This document shows, piece by piece, positions 26,901 through 35,926 of a DNA stretch of 64,000 bases; positions within the stretch are counted from its first letter, which is position 1, and every line of letters starts with the position of its first letter. The notes beneath the pieces are model-generated. The model was given only the letters and a program-made list of their open reading frames with translations, was not told the DNA's origin and made no database searches. The stretch lies in contig NZ_VPFL01000001.1 in assembly GCF_008014345.1 (NCBI RefSeq), forward strand, positions 186,001 through 250,000, written 5' to 3'. The DNA comes from Pelomicrobium methylotrophicum. Its GTDB lineage: Bacteria; Pseudomonadota; Gammaproteobacteria; Burkholderiales; UBA6910. A program made the translations under genes and the position numbers.

Positions 26901-27134
26901 GGAAAGCACCTGCTCGGCGGGAATCGTGACCAATTGCTCCACGTCCTTGGCGGAGGCGCCGGGAAACGGCACGTAGACGTTGGCCATGGTCACGTTGATC
27001 TGGGGCTCTTCCTCGCGGGGGGTGACGGCGACCGCGAAAAGGCCGAGCAACGCCGCCACCAGCGCGATGAGGGGGGTCAGGCGCGAGTTCAGGAAAAAAT
27101 TCGCGATGCGGCCGGAGATGCCCATGGCGCTCAA
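23916..27134 (-). CDS. RND efflux transporter, permease subunit
   Basis: 1072-aa inner-membrane proton-driven pump of the HAE/CusA-like RND superfamily. Twelve transmembrane segments and two large periplasmic loops are visible. The opening is LTPLIALVAALLGLFAVAVT with PREEEPQINV. The proton-relay pair sits in FSIGILVDDAIVVVENIHRR of TM4. A second-half counterpart is MIGMIALAGIIVRNSILLVD. The charged Met-rich heavy-metal residues of CusA are not obvious, so the substrate cannot be assigned. It lies about 100 bp after the fusion-protein gene, which follows an ArsR regulator; an outer-membrane channel gene is not in the cluster. Confidence 0.9.
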   Translation of the reverse strand: MSAMGISGRIANFFLNSRLTPLIALVAALLGLFAVAVTPREEEPQINVTMANVYVPFPGASAKDVEQLVTIPAEQVLSQISGVKHVYSMSRPGMAIITVQFEVGEDRIQALVRLYDTVFSHKDWISPNLGVGEPLIKPVGIDDVPIVTFTLWTEDDARGAFELRQVAHAAEIELKRIPGTREVTTIGGPRHVVRVLLDPDRLNAFKVSAQDISQALKLANASQPSGSLVFDNREILVQTGTFLASSADVKQLVVGTHEGRPVFLSDVAEVRDGPEQPESYVVFGTGPAAGDKGIDARGEFPAVTLAVSKKPGENAVTVAERLIARMESLKGTVIPEGVHVTVTRNYGETANDKAMKLIQKLIFATLSVVGLVLVTLGRRDAVVVGAAVLLTLAVTLFASWAWGFTLNRVSLFALIFSIGILVDDAIVVVENIHRRRSLSSKPLAEVIPEAVDEVGGPTILATLTVIAALLPMAFVTGLMGPYMSPIPINASTGMLISLAIAFVVTPWLAFKLAPRHAHPVAEESVWSQRLFQALLIPFLRGRQGARNRRRLWAGMLALIAGAMALPVAQLVILKMLPFDNKSEFQVVLDLPVGTPVEETARVLQEIGAYLATVPEVTDYQLYAGTASPINFNGLVRQYFLRASPELGDIQVNLQAKNRRERQSHEIAQRVRGPIVEIARKYGAEVKVVEVPPGPPVLAPIVAEVYGPDYDGQMAVGKQVRRAFEHTPGIVDVDDSIDNDAPKLLLTVLKSKAALKGVAQADIVQTMMMGLDGLNVTPIHSGEAKYEIPVRLTLAAERQGSLEELLKLPLRARDGGLVPLSEVVEARRVEREKTIYHKDLLPVVYVVGDQAGEIDSPLYGMFAIRARVAGMSLEEGGRLAENFLHPPQDPYRSYALKWDGEWQVTYETFRDMGLAYAVGLLLIYLLVVAHFGSYLTPLVIMAPIPLTVVGVMPGHALLGAPFTATSMIGMIALAGIIVRNSILLVDFVRLQLERGVPFQAAVVASSATRARPIVLTAVAAMAGAFFILDDPIFNGLAISLIFGIFVSTLLTLVVIPVLYYAVHYRRVEEKGTA

Positions 27135-27238
27135 TGCTCAGCCGTCGGCGTTCGGTCCTCCGGGACACCTGGGCGCACCGCCTGCCCGGGTGCCGGTGGA
27201 TCGCTGAATCTGACGACCGAAGGCGGAGGGTTCATCGC

Positions 27239-28264
27239 TCAACGCCCGGCCTGAATCCCCGCCCTCACCGGGTCGAGCGCCACCCGCTCCCCGGCGGCGA
27301 GCCCGGCCAGGACTTCGACGCGTCCGTCGCCGATGGGCAGCCCCAGCCGCACCTGGCGCAGCCGGAGGCTGCCTTCGGGAGCCACCACGTACACGGCGGT
27401 CACCTCGCTGCGGCGCAACACGGCGGACTGGGGGATCGTCAGGCCCCTCGCCCGCCCGACCGGAAAAAGCGCCCGGGCGAACATGCCCGGCAATACCCCT
27501 TGAAGTGAGGATGGGAGCTCCAGCCGCACCTGGAGGGTATGGGTGCGGGGGTCGGCGGCGGGCTGGACCGTGACCGCCTGCGCCAAGACTTCCTTATCGA
27601 GGGCCGGAATCACCACCCGGACCGGGTCGGCCGGGTTGAACTGCTGGAAGCGCGCCTGGGGGAGGTAAGCCACCACCCGCAGCCGCGAGGGGTCGAACCC
27701 GGTCATCAGCGGCTGCCCGGGTTGCACCGCCTCGCCCAGCGCCACGTGGCGCGCGGCCACCACCCCGCTGTAGGGCGCCACCACGGTGGCGTAGCCGCGA
27801 GTGGTCCGGGCGATGCCGGCGGCGGCCCGGCGCGCCTCCACCAACGACCGGGCGGCTTCGTACCGAGCCCGGGCGGCGTCCAGCGCCGCCTGGCTGATGA
27901 ATTTCCGTTCGAACAGGCGCTGGCTGCGCTCGTAGTGAGCGCGGGCGTCCTCGAATTGGGCCTCGGCCTGGGCAAGCAACGCCTGGGCCTGGGCGAGGGC
28001 CTGGTTCACCTCTGACTCATCGATGCGCAGGATGACTTCCCCCTTTCTGACCCGGTCCCCCACGTCGAAGCGGATATCCACCACACGCCCGGCGATTTGT
28101 GCGGAGACCGTGGACTGCTTGACCGCCTGCACGACGCCGTCTGCCGAATGGGTCAATACCCACTCCTCCTCTTGGACGGGGGCGGTGTCCAATGGGGCGG
28201 CAACGCCTGGCGATCGTGCAAGTGCAAAAAAAACCAACGACAAGTGCAAAAAGCCTGAACGCAT
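27239..28264 (-). CDS. RND efflux membrane fusion protein (HlyD family)
   Basis: 341-aa periplasmic adaptor. A signal peptide (MRSGFLHLSLVFFALARS to VAA) precedes the lipoyl half VSAQIAGRVVDIRFDVGDRV. A coiled-coil hairpin with Ala/Gln-rich repeats (residues about 85-150) follows, then YATVVAPYSGVVAARHVALG and the beta-barrel. It links the RND pump to an outer-membrane channel. An AT-rich palindrome sits 8 bp before its start codon, so repression there would block transcription or initiation. Confidence 0.9.
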   Translation of the reverse strand: MRSGFLHLSLVFFALARSPGVAAPLDTAPVQEEEWVLTHSADGVVQAVKQSTVSAQIAGRVVDIRFDVGDRVRKGEVILRIDESEVNQALAQAQALLAQAEAQFEDARAHYERSQRLFERKFISQAALDAARARYEAARSLVEARRAAAGIARTTRGYATVVAPYSGVVAARHVALGEAVQPGQPLMTGFDPSRLRVVAYLPQARFQQFNPADPVRVVIPALDKEVLAQAVTVQPAADPRTHTLQVRLELPSSLQGVLPGMFARALFPVGRARGLTIPQSAVLRRSEVTAVYVVAPEGSLRLRQVRLGLPIGDGRVEVLAGLAAGERVALDPVRAGIQAGR

Positions 28265-28271
28265 AACTTAT

Positions 28272-28291
28272 ATATTAGCAGATTCTAATAT
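28272..28291 (-). promoter_or_regulatory. Palindromic operator before the efflux genes
   Basis: ATATTAG (28272-28278) and CTAATAT (28285-28291) form a perfect 7-bp-arm palindrome with a 6-bp centre, 8 bp before the fusion-protein ATG. AT-rich dyads of this kind are bound by the BigR/SqrR group of ArsR repressors. The neighbouring regulator is the obvious candidate. Confidence 0.65.
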
Positions 28292-28354
28292 TCTATCCCA
28301 TACTCACCCCCCTGGACCGCCTCCACAGAGGCGCGGGGATGAGGCGCTCTCTTT

Positions 28355-28675
28355 TTAATGGGTATAGCCGCAGAAAACTTCCCGCATCATGCTGATCAAC
28401 TTGAGGGTGCGGGGGTCGGCGATGCGGTAATAGACGCGGTTTGCATCTTTGCGGGTGCGCAGCACCCCTTTATCCCGCAGGATGGCCAAGTGCTGGCTGA
28501 TGTTGCTCTGGGAAGTGCCCACGCTTTCGACGATTTCCTGCACGCTCACCTCCCGTTCGCCCAATACGCACAGAATCTTCAGGCGTAGGGGGTGGGACAT
28601 GGCTTTGATCGCCCGGGCGGCCTGCTCGATGTGCTCGTCCTGATCAATAAGCTGGTGAGGAAAATCCATTTTCAA
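28355..28675 (-). CDS. ArsR-family regulator, BigR/SqrR-like dithiol sensor
   Basis: 106-aa winged-helix repressor. The DNA-reading helix is GTSQSNISQHLAILRDKGVL, preceded by AMSHPLRLKILCVL. The wing ends RKDANRVYYRIADPR. Cysteines occur only at positions 36 (LKILCVL) and 102 (REVFCGY), 66 residues apart. From memory, this is the spacing of the redox/persulfide-sensing pair in BigR and SqrR. The classic arsenic-site CVC is absent. It lies upstream of the efflux genes on the same strand with a 90-bp gap containing the operator, so it probably represses them and is relieved by sulfide-derived persulfide or oxidants. Confidence 0.85.
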   Translation of the reverse strand: MKMDFPHQLIDQDEHIEQAARAIKAMSHPLRLKILCVLGEREVSVQEIVESVGTSQSNISQHLAILRDKGVLRTRKDANRVYYRIADPRTLKLISMMREVFCGYTH

Positions 28676-28788
28676 CGTCGGACCTCAACTGCTGCAGCCC
28701 AGGGGGCTCCGGAACCGTAATAAAATAGAATATACCGTAATTTTCAGTTTGCCAGCGGCAAGTGCGGGCAGAAAAAAAGGATATGGCA

Positions 28789-29535
28789 ATGCACAAGATC
28801 GTCCTGCTGCGCCACGGACAAAGCCTGTGGAACCGGGAGAACCGGTTCACGGGCTGGACGGACGTGGACCTCACCGAACGGGGGGTCGAGGAAGCCCGCG
28901 CTGCGGGACGAGCGCTCAAGGCGCAGGGATTCGACTTCGACCTGGCGTTCACCTCGGTCCTCAAGCGGGCGATTCGCACCTTGTGGCTCGTATTGGAAGA
29001 AATGGACCGCGTGTGGGTCCCGATCCACAATTCCTGGCGCTTGAACGAGCGTCACTATGGGGCCCTGCAAGGGCTCAACAAAGCCGAGACGGCCGCCAAG
29101 TACGGCGAGCAGCAGGTATTCCTCTGGCGCCGCAGCTACGACATGGCGCCGCCCGCGCTGGAGCCGTCCGATCCGCGCCATCCGGGCAACGACCCCCGCT
29201 ACCGGGCGCTGCGCCCGGAGGAGCTTCCCGTCACCGAGTCGCTGAAAGACACGGTGGCGCGGTGTGCGTCCTACTGGAACGAGGCCATCGCGCCCGCTAT
29301 CCAGGCCGGCCGACGCGTCATCATCACCGCCCATGGCAATTCGCTGCGCGCGCTGGTGAAATATCTGGATCGGCTGAGCGACCAGGATATCGTGGGCCTG
29401 AACATCCCCACCGGTATTCCCTTGGTTTACGAACTGGACCAGGACCTCAAACCGCTGCGCCATTACTACCTCGGTGATCCGGAAACCGTGGCCAAGGCCG
29501 TCCAAGCCGTTGCCAACCAAGGGCTGGCCCGCTGA
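28789..29535 (+). CDS. gpmA: 2,3-bisphosphoglycerate-dependent phosphoglycerate mutase
   Basis: 248 aa, interconverts 3- and 2-phosphoglycerate. The ATG at 28789 has AAAGGA at 7-nt spacing, better than the in-frame ATG six bases earlier. It begins [20 protein letters not shown] with the phosphorylated histidine in RHGQS. Further landmarks are [28 protein letters not shown] and the second histidine in [15 protein letters not shown]. Divergent from arsR; envC follows with overlap. Confidence 0.96.
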   Translation: MHKIVLLRHGQSLWNRENRFTGWTDVDLTERGVEEARAAGRALKAQGFDFDLAFTSVLKRAIRTLWLVLEEMDRVWVPIHNSWRLNERHYGALQGLNKAETAAKYGEQQVFLWRRSYDMAPPALEPSDPRHPGNDPRYRALRPEELPVTESLKDTVARCASYWNEAIAPAIQAGRRVIITAHGNSLRALVKYLDRLSDQDIVGLNIPTGIPLVYELDQDLKPLRHYYLGDPETVAKAVQAVANQGLAR

Positions 29536-30709
29536 CAGGCGTCCCCGCTGGGCGGCGCGTCTGGCGATGGCCGCGCTGGCAGTCCTGTTCGCGCTCCCGG
29601 CCCAGGCCGGACCGAAGGACGAGCTCAGCGAGCTCCGCAACCGCCTCAAGGCGCTCTACCAGGAGCTGGAGCAGACCGAGGGATCGCGCAGCGAGGCGGC
29701 CGATGCTTTGCGCGCTTCGGAGCAGGCAATCAGCGAAGCCAACCGCCGGCTGAAGATGCTCGAAGCGCGCGAGCGGGAAATCGACGCGCGCCTCGCCGCC
29801 CTCGACGCCGAGACCGGGCAAATCGTGGAGGCCATCCAGGCCCAGCGGGCGCTGATCGGGCGGCTGCTGCTTCAGCAGTACCGCAGCGGCCGGCAGGAGT
29901 ACCTGCGCCTGCTCCTAAACGGCGAGGACCCGAACCGGATTGCCCGACACCTGCACTACCTCACCTATCTCGCCCGCGCCCGGGCTGAGCGGGTACGCCA
30001 ACTCCGGGCGGACTTAGACCGCCTGGCCGCGCTCAGGCAGGAAGGGGAAGAAGAACGCGAGCACTTGGCCCGGGTGCAGGCGGAGCAAGCCGCCGAACGG
30101 CAGCGGCTGGAAAAGGAAAAACAGGAACGCAAAGCGCTGCTCGCCCGCCTGGCCCACCAGATCAAGGAGCAGCGCCGACAGATCGATACGCTCAAGCGTG
30201 ACGAAGCGCGGCTCGCCAGGCTGGTGGAACGGCTCGGCAAGGTGCTCTCGGGCCGCAAGCCCTCCGCCGCCATCCGTAATCGGGCGACCCCCGACGCCTC
30301 CCTGGACGGGCGGCCCTTTGCCGAACTCAAGGGCCGGCTGCGGCTGCCCGTGCCGGGGGAACTCGCCCATCGCTTCGGCAGCCCAAGGGAAGGCGGGTTG
30401 AGCTGGAAGGGCCTGTTCATCCGGGCCGACGCCGGTCAGCCGGTCAAGGCCATCGCCGCGGGCACGGTGGTGTTCGCCGACTGGTTGCGGGGCTTCGGAA
30501 ACTTGCTGATACTGGATCATGGGCAGGGGTTCATGAGCCTGTACGGATTCAACGAAGCCCTGCTGCGCGAAGTCGGCGACCGGGTCAAAGGAGGGGACCC
30601 GGTGGCCCAGATCGGCAACACCGGCGGTCATCCGGAAACAGGGCTATACTTCGAAATTCGACATGAGGGAAAGCCGCTTGACCCGCTCGAATGGGTCACG
30701 CTGCGTTGA
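29474..30709 (+). CDS. envC: Murein hydrolase activator (EnvC-like, M23 domain)
   Basis: About 411 aa. After a signal region ([18 protein letters not shown]) come long coiled coils (residues about 50-250, for example [20 protein letters not shown]), then a LytM/M23 domain from about residue 290: [39 protein letters not shown] and [12 protein letters not shown]. Some zinc-ligand positions appear replaced, as in EnvC, which activates amidases instead of cutting peptidoglycan. The start is uncertain: 29474 overlaps gpmA by 62 nt, while 29567 would leave a short signal peptide. It acts at the division site in the periplasm. Confidence 0.85.
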   Translation: MIRKPWPRPSKPLPTKGWPADRRPRWAARLAMAALAVLFALPAQAGPKDELSELRNRLKALYQELEQTEGSRSEAADALRASEQAISEANRRLKMLEAREREIDARLAALDAETGQIVEAIQAQRALIGRLLLQQYRSGRQEYLRLLLNGEDPNRIARHLHYLTYLARARAERVRQLRADLDRLAALRQEGEEEREHLARVQAEQAAERQRLEKEKQERKALLARLAHQIKEQRRQIDTLKRDEARLARLVERLGKVLSGRKPSAAIRNRATPDASLDGRPFAELKGRLRLPVPGELAHRFGSPREGGLSWKGLFIRADAGQPVKAIAAGTVVFADWLRGFGNLLILDHGQGFMSLYGFNEALLREVGDRVKGGDPVAQIGNTGGHPETGLYFEIRHEGKPLDPLEWVTLR

Positions 30710-30789
30710 AGAAAGGGAATGCGGCTTCCCCGGGGTGAAGGGCACGAACCGCAGTTCGTGCCGGCATGGGAAAAGCTGGAGTACCGGTA

Positions 30790-32205
30790 ATGCGTCACAA
30801 GCTGCATCAGATCGCCTTGGTCTTCGTGGGGGTGGTGGCAGGCGTGCTGTTGAGCCTGCACCTTTCGGCCGTGGCGAACAAGGATTCTCTCGGTCCGCTG
30901 CCGGTCGAGGAGTTGCGCGCCTTTGCGGAAGTCTATGGTCGCATCAAGAGCGACTACGTGGAGCCGGTCGACGACAAGAAGCTCATCACCGAGGCCATCA
31001 ACGGCATGCTGACGGGGCTGGACCCCCATTCCGCCTACCTGGACCAGGAAGCGTACCGGGAGCTGCAGGTCGGCACCCAGGGCGAGTTCGGCGGCCTCGG
31101 CATCGAGGTCGGCATGGAAGACGGTTTTGTCAAGATCATCTCCCCCATCGAGGACACGCCGGCGCACCGGGCGGGTCTCAAGGCGGGCGACCTGATCATC
31201 AAGCTGGACGACACCTCCGTGAAGGGCATGTCCCTCAACGAGGCGGTCAAGCGCATGCGCGGCAAGCCCAACACCCAGATCACGCTCACCGTGCTGCGCA
31301 AGGGCGAGCCCAAACCGTTCGTGGTCACCCTCACCCGGGCCATCATCAAAATCCAGAGCGTGAAGTCCAAGCTGATCGAGCCGGATTACGCCTACATCCG
31401 CGTCACCCAGTTCCAGGAGCACACCGGGGAGAACCTGGTCAAGGCGATCCAGAACCTTTACAAGCAGAACCAGCGGGACTTGAAGGGCCTGGTGCTGGAC
31501 CTGCGCAACGATCCTGGCGGGCTCTTGAACGGCGCCGTGGCGGTGGCCGCGGCGTTCCTGCCCAAGGACGTGCTGGTCGTGTACACGGACGGCCGGACCG
31601 AAGACTCCAAGATGCGGCTCACCGCCAGCGCGGAGAATTACCTGCGCAGCCCCCATCGCCGTGACTACCTCAAAGACCTGCCGGCCCAAGTGAAGACCGT
31701 GCCGATGGTGGTGCTGGTGAACGGGGGCACTGCCTCCGCCTCTGAGATCGTGGCAGGCGCGCTGCAGGACCACAAGCGCGCCGTGGTCATGGGCACTCCC
31801 ACGTTCGGGAAAGGTTCGGTGCAGACCATCCTGCCCCTCGGCAACAATACGGCCATCAAGCTCACCACCGCCCGCTACTACACCCCGAGCGGCCGCTCGA
31901 TCCAGGCGAAGGGGATCATTCCCGATATCGTGGTGGAGGACCCGGCCAACTCGAGCCTTGAGGCCATGCGGGTTCGGGAAGCCGACCTGGAGCGGCACCT
32001 TTCCAACGGCCAGGAGGGCGACAAGAAGGACAAGGAAGCCCCCGCGAACAAGGCGTCCGGGACCACTCCGCAGGGCGACAAGCCCAAGGACGAAGCGCCG
32101 GAGAGCGCCCAGCCGCGCAAGCCCACCGAGTTCGGCTCCAAGGACGACTACCAGCTCGCCCAGGCCCTCAACCTGCTCAAGGGGCTCAACATCATCGCCA
32201 AGTGA
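30790..32205 (+). CDS. ctpA: Carboxyl-terminal processing protease (S41)
   Basis: 471 aa periplasmic serine protease. The ATG at 30790 has GGAG 8 nt upstream. An N-terminal hydrophobic anchor (IALVFVGVVAGVLLSL) is followed by a PDZ domain (about residues 95-175, GEFGGLGIEVGMEDGFVKI, RAGLKAGDLIIKLDD). The catalytic domain shows VNGGTASASEIVAGAL with Ser and TPTFGKGSVQTILPL with Lys. A charged tail rich in Lys, Asp and Pro follows (about 395-450). The pairing with envC and gpmA is usual in betaproteobacteria. Confidence 0.95.
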   Translation: MRHKLHQIALVFVGVVAGVLLSLHLSAVANKDSLGPLPVEELRAFAEVYGRIKSDYVEPVDDKKLITEAINGMLTGLDPHSAYLDQEAYRELQVGTQGEFGGLGIEVGMEDGFVKIISPIEDTPAHRAGLKAGDLIIKLDDTSVKGMSLNEAVKRMRGKPNTQITLTVLRKGEPKPFVVTLTRAIIKIQSVKSKLIEPDYAYIRVTQFQEHTGENLVKAIQNLYKQNQRDLKGLVLDLRNDPGGLLNGAVAVAAAFLPKDVLVVYTDGRTEDSKMRLTASAENYLRSPHRRDYLKDLPAQVKTVPMVVLVNGGTASASEIVAGALQDHKRAVVMGTPTFGKGSVQTILPLGNNTAIKLTTARYYTPSGRSIQAKGIIPDIVVEDPANSSLEAMRVREADLERHLSNGQEGDKKDKEAPANKASGTTPQGDKPKDEAPESAQPRKPTEFGSKDDYQLAQALNLLKGLNIIAK

Positions 32206-32281
32206 GCGTCGCTGCCTGAGGCGGTTACCGAAGCCCGGTTTGGCGTTACCATGGGGACCTGCCTTCGCCGGCCCCCGGCGG

Positions 32282-32695
32282 ATGAGCTTCGTCTCCATGG
32301 CGGCCCACGACACCCACAAGCAACGGCGTATCGTGTTCCATCGGTTGCCCCCCGGGCAGGCGGAAGCGGCGGCGGCCCTGCTCGCGGGCATCGACGGCTT
32401 GAGCGTGCGCCGCGAGCGCGACGGCGTTTCGCTGCGGGTGGACTATGACCTTCCCGGCTTCACCCTCCAGGGCATCGAAGAGGCGCTGGAAGGCCGGGGG
32501 TTCCATCTGGACGGCTCGCTCCTGCAGCGGCTGCGCCGGGCGCTCATCTACTACTGCGAAGCGGTGCAGTGCGAAAACATGGCCGAAGAGGGAGATCGGT
32601 CCCAGAAATGCCGCCAAATCTGGGTCCAGGCCTACGAGCACCATCCCCACGGAGACTGCGACGAGACGCCGGAAGAGTGGCGGGCCTATCGGTGA
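32282..32695 (+). CDS. Conserved-looking hypothetical protein, 137 aa
   Basis: Start is either MSFVSMAAHD at 32282 or MAAHDTHKQ at 32297; neither has a strong ribosome binding site. The first 70 residues alternate beta and helix (RRIVFHRLPPGQAEAAAALL, GLSVRRERDGVSLRVDY), like a ferredoxin-type/HMA fold without the metal CxxC. The second half has CEAVQC, a third cysteine at SQKCRQ, a HHPHGDCDE cluster and several Trp/Tyr, a possible metal site. It lies between ctpA and moeB. Function unknown. Confidence 0.7.
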   Translation: MSFVSMAAHDTHKQRRIVFHRLPPGQAEAAAALLAGIDGLSVRRERDGVSLRVDYDLPGFTLQGIEEALEGRGFHLDGSLLQRLRRALIYYCEAVQCENMAEEGDRSQKCRQIWVQAYEHHPHGDCDETPEEWRAYR

Positions 32696-32764
32696 GACCC
32701 CTGGAGTAGGGGATGGGGCGTAGAATCCTGCCGCAGGGCAATCTCTTCATTCCCACCCGCAGAA

Positions 32765-33532
32765 ATGAACGACCAGCAACTCCTTCGCTACAGCCGCCAC
32801 ATCCTGCTGCCCGAGATCGGCATCGAGGGCCAGGAGCGCATCTTGGCGGCCCACGCGCTCGTCATCGGCGCTGGCGGCCTGGGCTCCCCCGTGGCGCTGT
32901 ACCTCGCCTCCGCGGGCATCGGCACGCTGACGCTGTGCGACGGCGACGCGGTGGATCTCACCAACCTCCAGCGCCAGATCGTGCACCGGAGCGACGCGAT
33001 CGGGCTCCCCAAGGTGGAGTCCGCCAAACGCACCCTGGCCACCATCAATCCGGAGGTGCAAGTCGAAGCGGTGCCACAGCGCCTTGATCCCGACGCCGTG
33101 GCGCGGCTCGTGGCCCGTGCCGACGTGGTGGTCGATTGCAGCGACAACTTCGCCACCCGTCACGCCATCAACCGGGCATGCGTGGCGCACCGCCGCCCAC
33201 TGGTCTCGGGCGCGGGCGTGCGCTTCGACGGGCAGGTCGCCGTGTTCGACCTGCGCCGTCCAGACAGCCCCTGCTACCACTGCCTGTTCCCGGAGGAAGG
33301 GGAGCTGGAAGAAACGCGCTGTGCGGTGATGGGGGTCTTCGCACCGCTGGTGGGTATCATCGGCACCGTGCAGGCGGCGGAGGCGCTGAAACTCGTGGCC
33401 GGCGTCGGCGAGCCGCTGATGGGTCGGCTGCTTCTGCTGGATGCCCTTTCCATGGAATGGCGGCAAGTGCGGCTTGCCAAAGATCCCCGCTGCCCCGTGT
33501 GCAGTCGGCAAAGCGCCGCCGCCATCGCCTGA
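32765..33532 (+). CDS. moeB: Molybdopterin-synthase adenylyltransferase / ThiF-family E1-like enzyme
   Basis: 255 aa. It adenylates the C-terminal glycine of a small sulfur carrier (MoaD or ThiS). It opens RYSRHILLPEIGIEGQERI, followed by the nucleotide-binding VIGAGGLGSPVALYLASAGI, the R-x-x-D-x-x-x-LQRQ segment DAVDLTNLQRQIVH, and VVDCSDNFATRHAINRAC. Two CxxC zinc pairs are present (SPCYHCLFP, DPRCPVCSR). Whether it serves MoaD, ThiS or both cannot be read from sequence. A terminator follows. Confidence 0.9.
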   Translation: MNDQQLLRYSRHILLPEIGIEGQERILAAHALVIGAGGLGSPVALYLASAGIGTLTLCDGDAVDLTNLQRQIVHRSDAIGLPKVESAKRTLATINPEVQVEAVPQRLDPDAVARLVARADVVVDCSDNFATRHAINRACVAHRRPLVSGAGVRFDGQVAVFDLRRPDSPCYHCLFPEEGELEETRCAVMGVFAPLVGIIGTVQAAEALKLVAGVGEPLMGRLLLLDALSMEWRQVRLAKDPRCPVCSRQSAAAIA

Positions 33533-33547
33533 ACGCCCGTCCGGCCC

Positions 33548-33570
33548 CCTCGAGAATCGCGAGGTTTTTT
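33548..33570 (+). terminator. Rho-independent terminator after moeB
   Basis: CCTCG (33548-33552) pairs with CGAGG (33560-33564), followed directly by TTTTTT. It closes the gpmA-to-moeB unit before the convergent slmA gene. Confidence 0.7.
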
Positions 33571-33605
33571 CGCTGAGGCGCCACGCCGCCCGGATGAAAT
33601 CCTGG

Positions 33606-34184
33606 CTAATCCCGCAGCAGGTCGGGCCGCTGGCCGTTCCAATACTCCATCGGGTCGCGCTTGAAACCGCTCTTGGCGTACTGGTGCCAGCGGCCCACGA
33701 CGAAGCTCATGATGAGGTTAGCCCGGGCCGTGGGATCGGCCGCCGCGTCGATTTCTCCCTGGCTGGCAGCAAAGCGCAGCGCCTGTCGCAAGCTTGCCTC
33801 CAGGCGATCATGAAGCTGGTTGATGCGGCCCTGCAGCCGCCCGTCCTCGTGGACCAGGGCGTCACCGATCAACACCCGGGTCATGCCCGGGTTCTGGCGT
33901 GCAAAGCCAAGGAGCAGGCACACCATCTGCTCAAGCTGGCGTTTGCCGTTCGTCTCCTCCGCGGTGATCTTGTTGATCAGGCCAAACAGGGTCTGTTCGA
34001 TGAACTCGATCAGACCCTCGTACATCTGCGCCTTACTGGCAAAGTGCCGGTAGAGCGCGGCCTCGGACACGTCGAGCCGGGCCGCCAGCGCGGCCGTGGT
34101 GATTTTCTCGCCGCGCGGCTCTTCCAGCATTGCCGCCAGGGTCCTCAGGATCTGCAGCTTCCTCTCGCCGGGCTTTGCTGGCAT
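33606..34184 (-). CDS. slmA: Nucleoid occlusion factor SlmA (TetR fold)
   Basis: 192 aa. It blocks FtsZ ring formation over the chromosome by binding specific DNA and FtsZ. The N-terminal helix-turn-helix reads KITTAALAARLDVSEAALYR then HFASKAQMYEGLIEFIEQTL. The C-terminal part has the family segments MVCLLLGFARQNPGMTRVL, LRQALRFAASQGE and VGRWHQYAKSGFKRDP. Followed by the HAD gene and preceded by nothing on its strand. Confidence 0.92.
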   Translation of the reverse strand: MPAKPGERKLQILRTLAAMLEEPRGEKITTAALAARLDVSEAALYRHFASKAQMYEGLIEFIEQTLFGLINKITAEETNGKRQLEQMVCLLLGFARQNPGMTRVLIGDALVHEDGRLQGRINQLHDRLEASLRQALRFAASQGEIDAAADPTARANLIMSFVVGRWHQYAKSGFKRDPMEYWNGQRPDLLRD

Positions 34185-34224
34185 TGCCTCCCCTCCCCCC
34201 GTGCCGCGCCCCGGTCATGGTCCT

Positions 34225-34860
34225 TCAGGTCAGCAGGTTCAGCCTGCGCGGCAGCTCGAGCAGCGAGCCGATTCTGACGTCGACGAACCCGGGGACCCGC
34301 TTCGAGCGGGTCACCCAGACCGTGCGCATTCCCAGCCGTTTCGCCGTCCGCAGGTTTTCCGCGGTGTCATCCACCATCACGCATCGCCGCGGCTCAAGCC
34401 GGTGCCGGCGCAGCAGCCGGCGGAAACCGTAGGCATCGGGCTTGGGCCGGAACTTCGTGTGCTCGATGGAAAAAACGTCGTCGAAATACCGGTCGATGCC
34501 GAGAAGCCTCACCACCGCCCGGGCATAGTGCACCGGGGAATTGGAAAAGATGATCTTACGGCCGGGCAGGCGCCGCAATACGCCGTGCAGGTAGGGTTCC
34601 CGGCGCAGCATGCGCTCGAGCTCGGGGAATTGGTGAGTATGCCAGAGAAAGTGGCGCGGGTCGGTGCCGTGGTGGCGCATGAGGCCCAAGAGGGTCGCTC
34701 CGTAGCGCCTCCAGTAAGTCAACCGCAGCGTGCTGGCCGCTTCCGGGTCAAGCCTGAGATGGGTCTGCAGGTAGGCCGTCATGCTGCGGCTGATGTGCGG
34801 GAAAATGTGAGGCGAGGCGTCATGGAGGGTGTTGTCGAGATCGAAGATCCAGGTGTGCAT
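34225..34860 (-). CDS. Pyrimidine 5'-nucleotidase-type HAD hydrolase
   Basis: 211 aa. HAD motif I is WIFDLDNTLHDA with the nucleophilic aspartate. Motif II is KIIFSNSPVHYA. The lysine follows in EHTKFRPKPDAYGFRRLL, and motif III/IV is RCVMVDDTAENLRTAKRLG. The cap form and the position between argB and slmA match the SDT1/pyrimidine 5'-nucleotidase group of betaproteobacteria. Cytoplasmic. Confidence 0.88.
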   Translation of the reverse strand: MHTWIFDLDNTLHDASPHIFPHISRSMTAYLQTHLRLDPEAASTLRLTYWRRYGATLLGLMRHHGTDPRHFLWHTHQFPELERMLRREPYLHGVLRRLPGRKIIFSNSPVHYARAVVRLLGIDRYFDDVFSIEHTKFRPKPDAYGFRRLLRRHRLEPRRCVMVDDTAENLRTAKRLGMRTVWVTRSKRVPGFVDVRIGSLLELPRRLNLLT

Positions 34861-34909
34861 GCCTTGAGCCGACGGCCCCGTCGCCCCCCGGTTTTCGCCG
34901 GGCGGATTC

Positions 34910-35917
<1,008 letters not shown>

Positions 35918-35926
35918 TCAGGGAAA

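Noticed and set aside
24273-27254. A 993-codon frame opposite the RND pump gene
   Set aside because: Antisense shadow of the pump; low-complexity His/Arg/Gly composition and no motifs.
28310-28354. GCCTC/GAGGC hairpin between the ArsR gene and the fusion-protein gene
   Set aside because: No T-run follows on either strand; the evidence for a terminator is too weak.
30628-32391. A 587-codon frame opposite ctpA
   Set aside because: Shadow of the protease gene in high-GC DNA.
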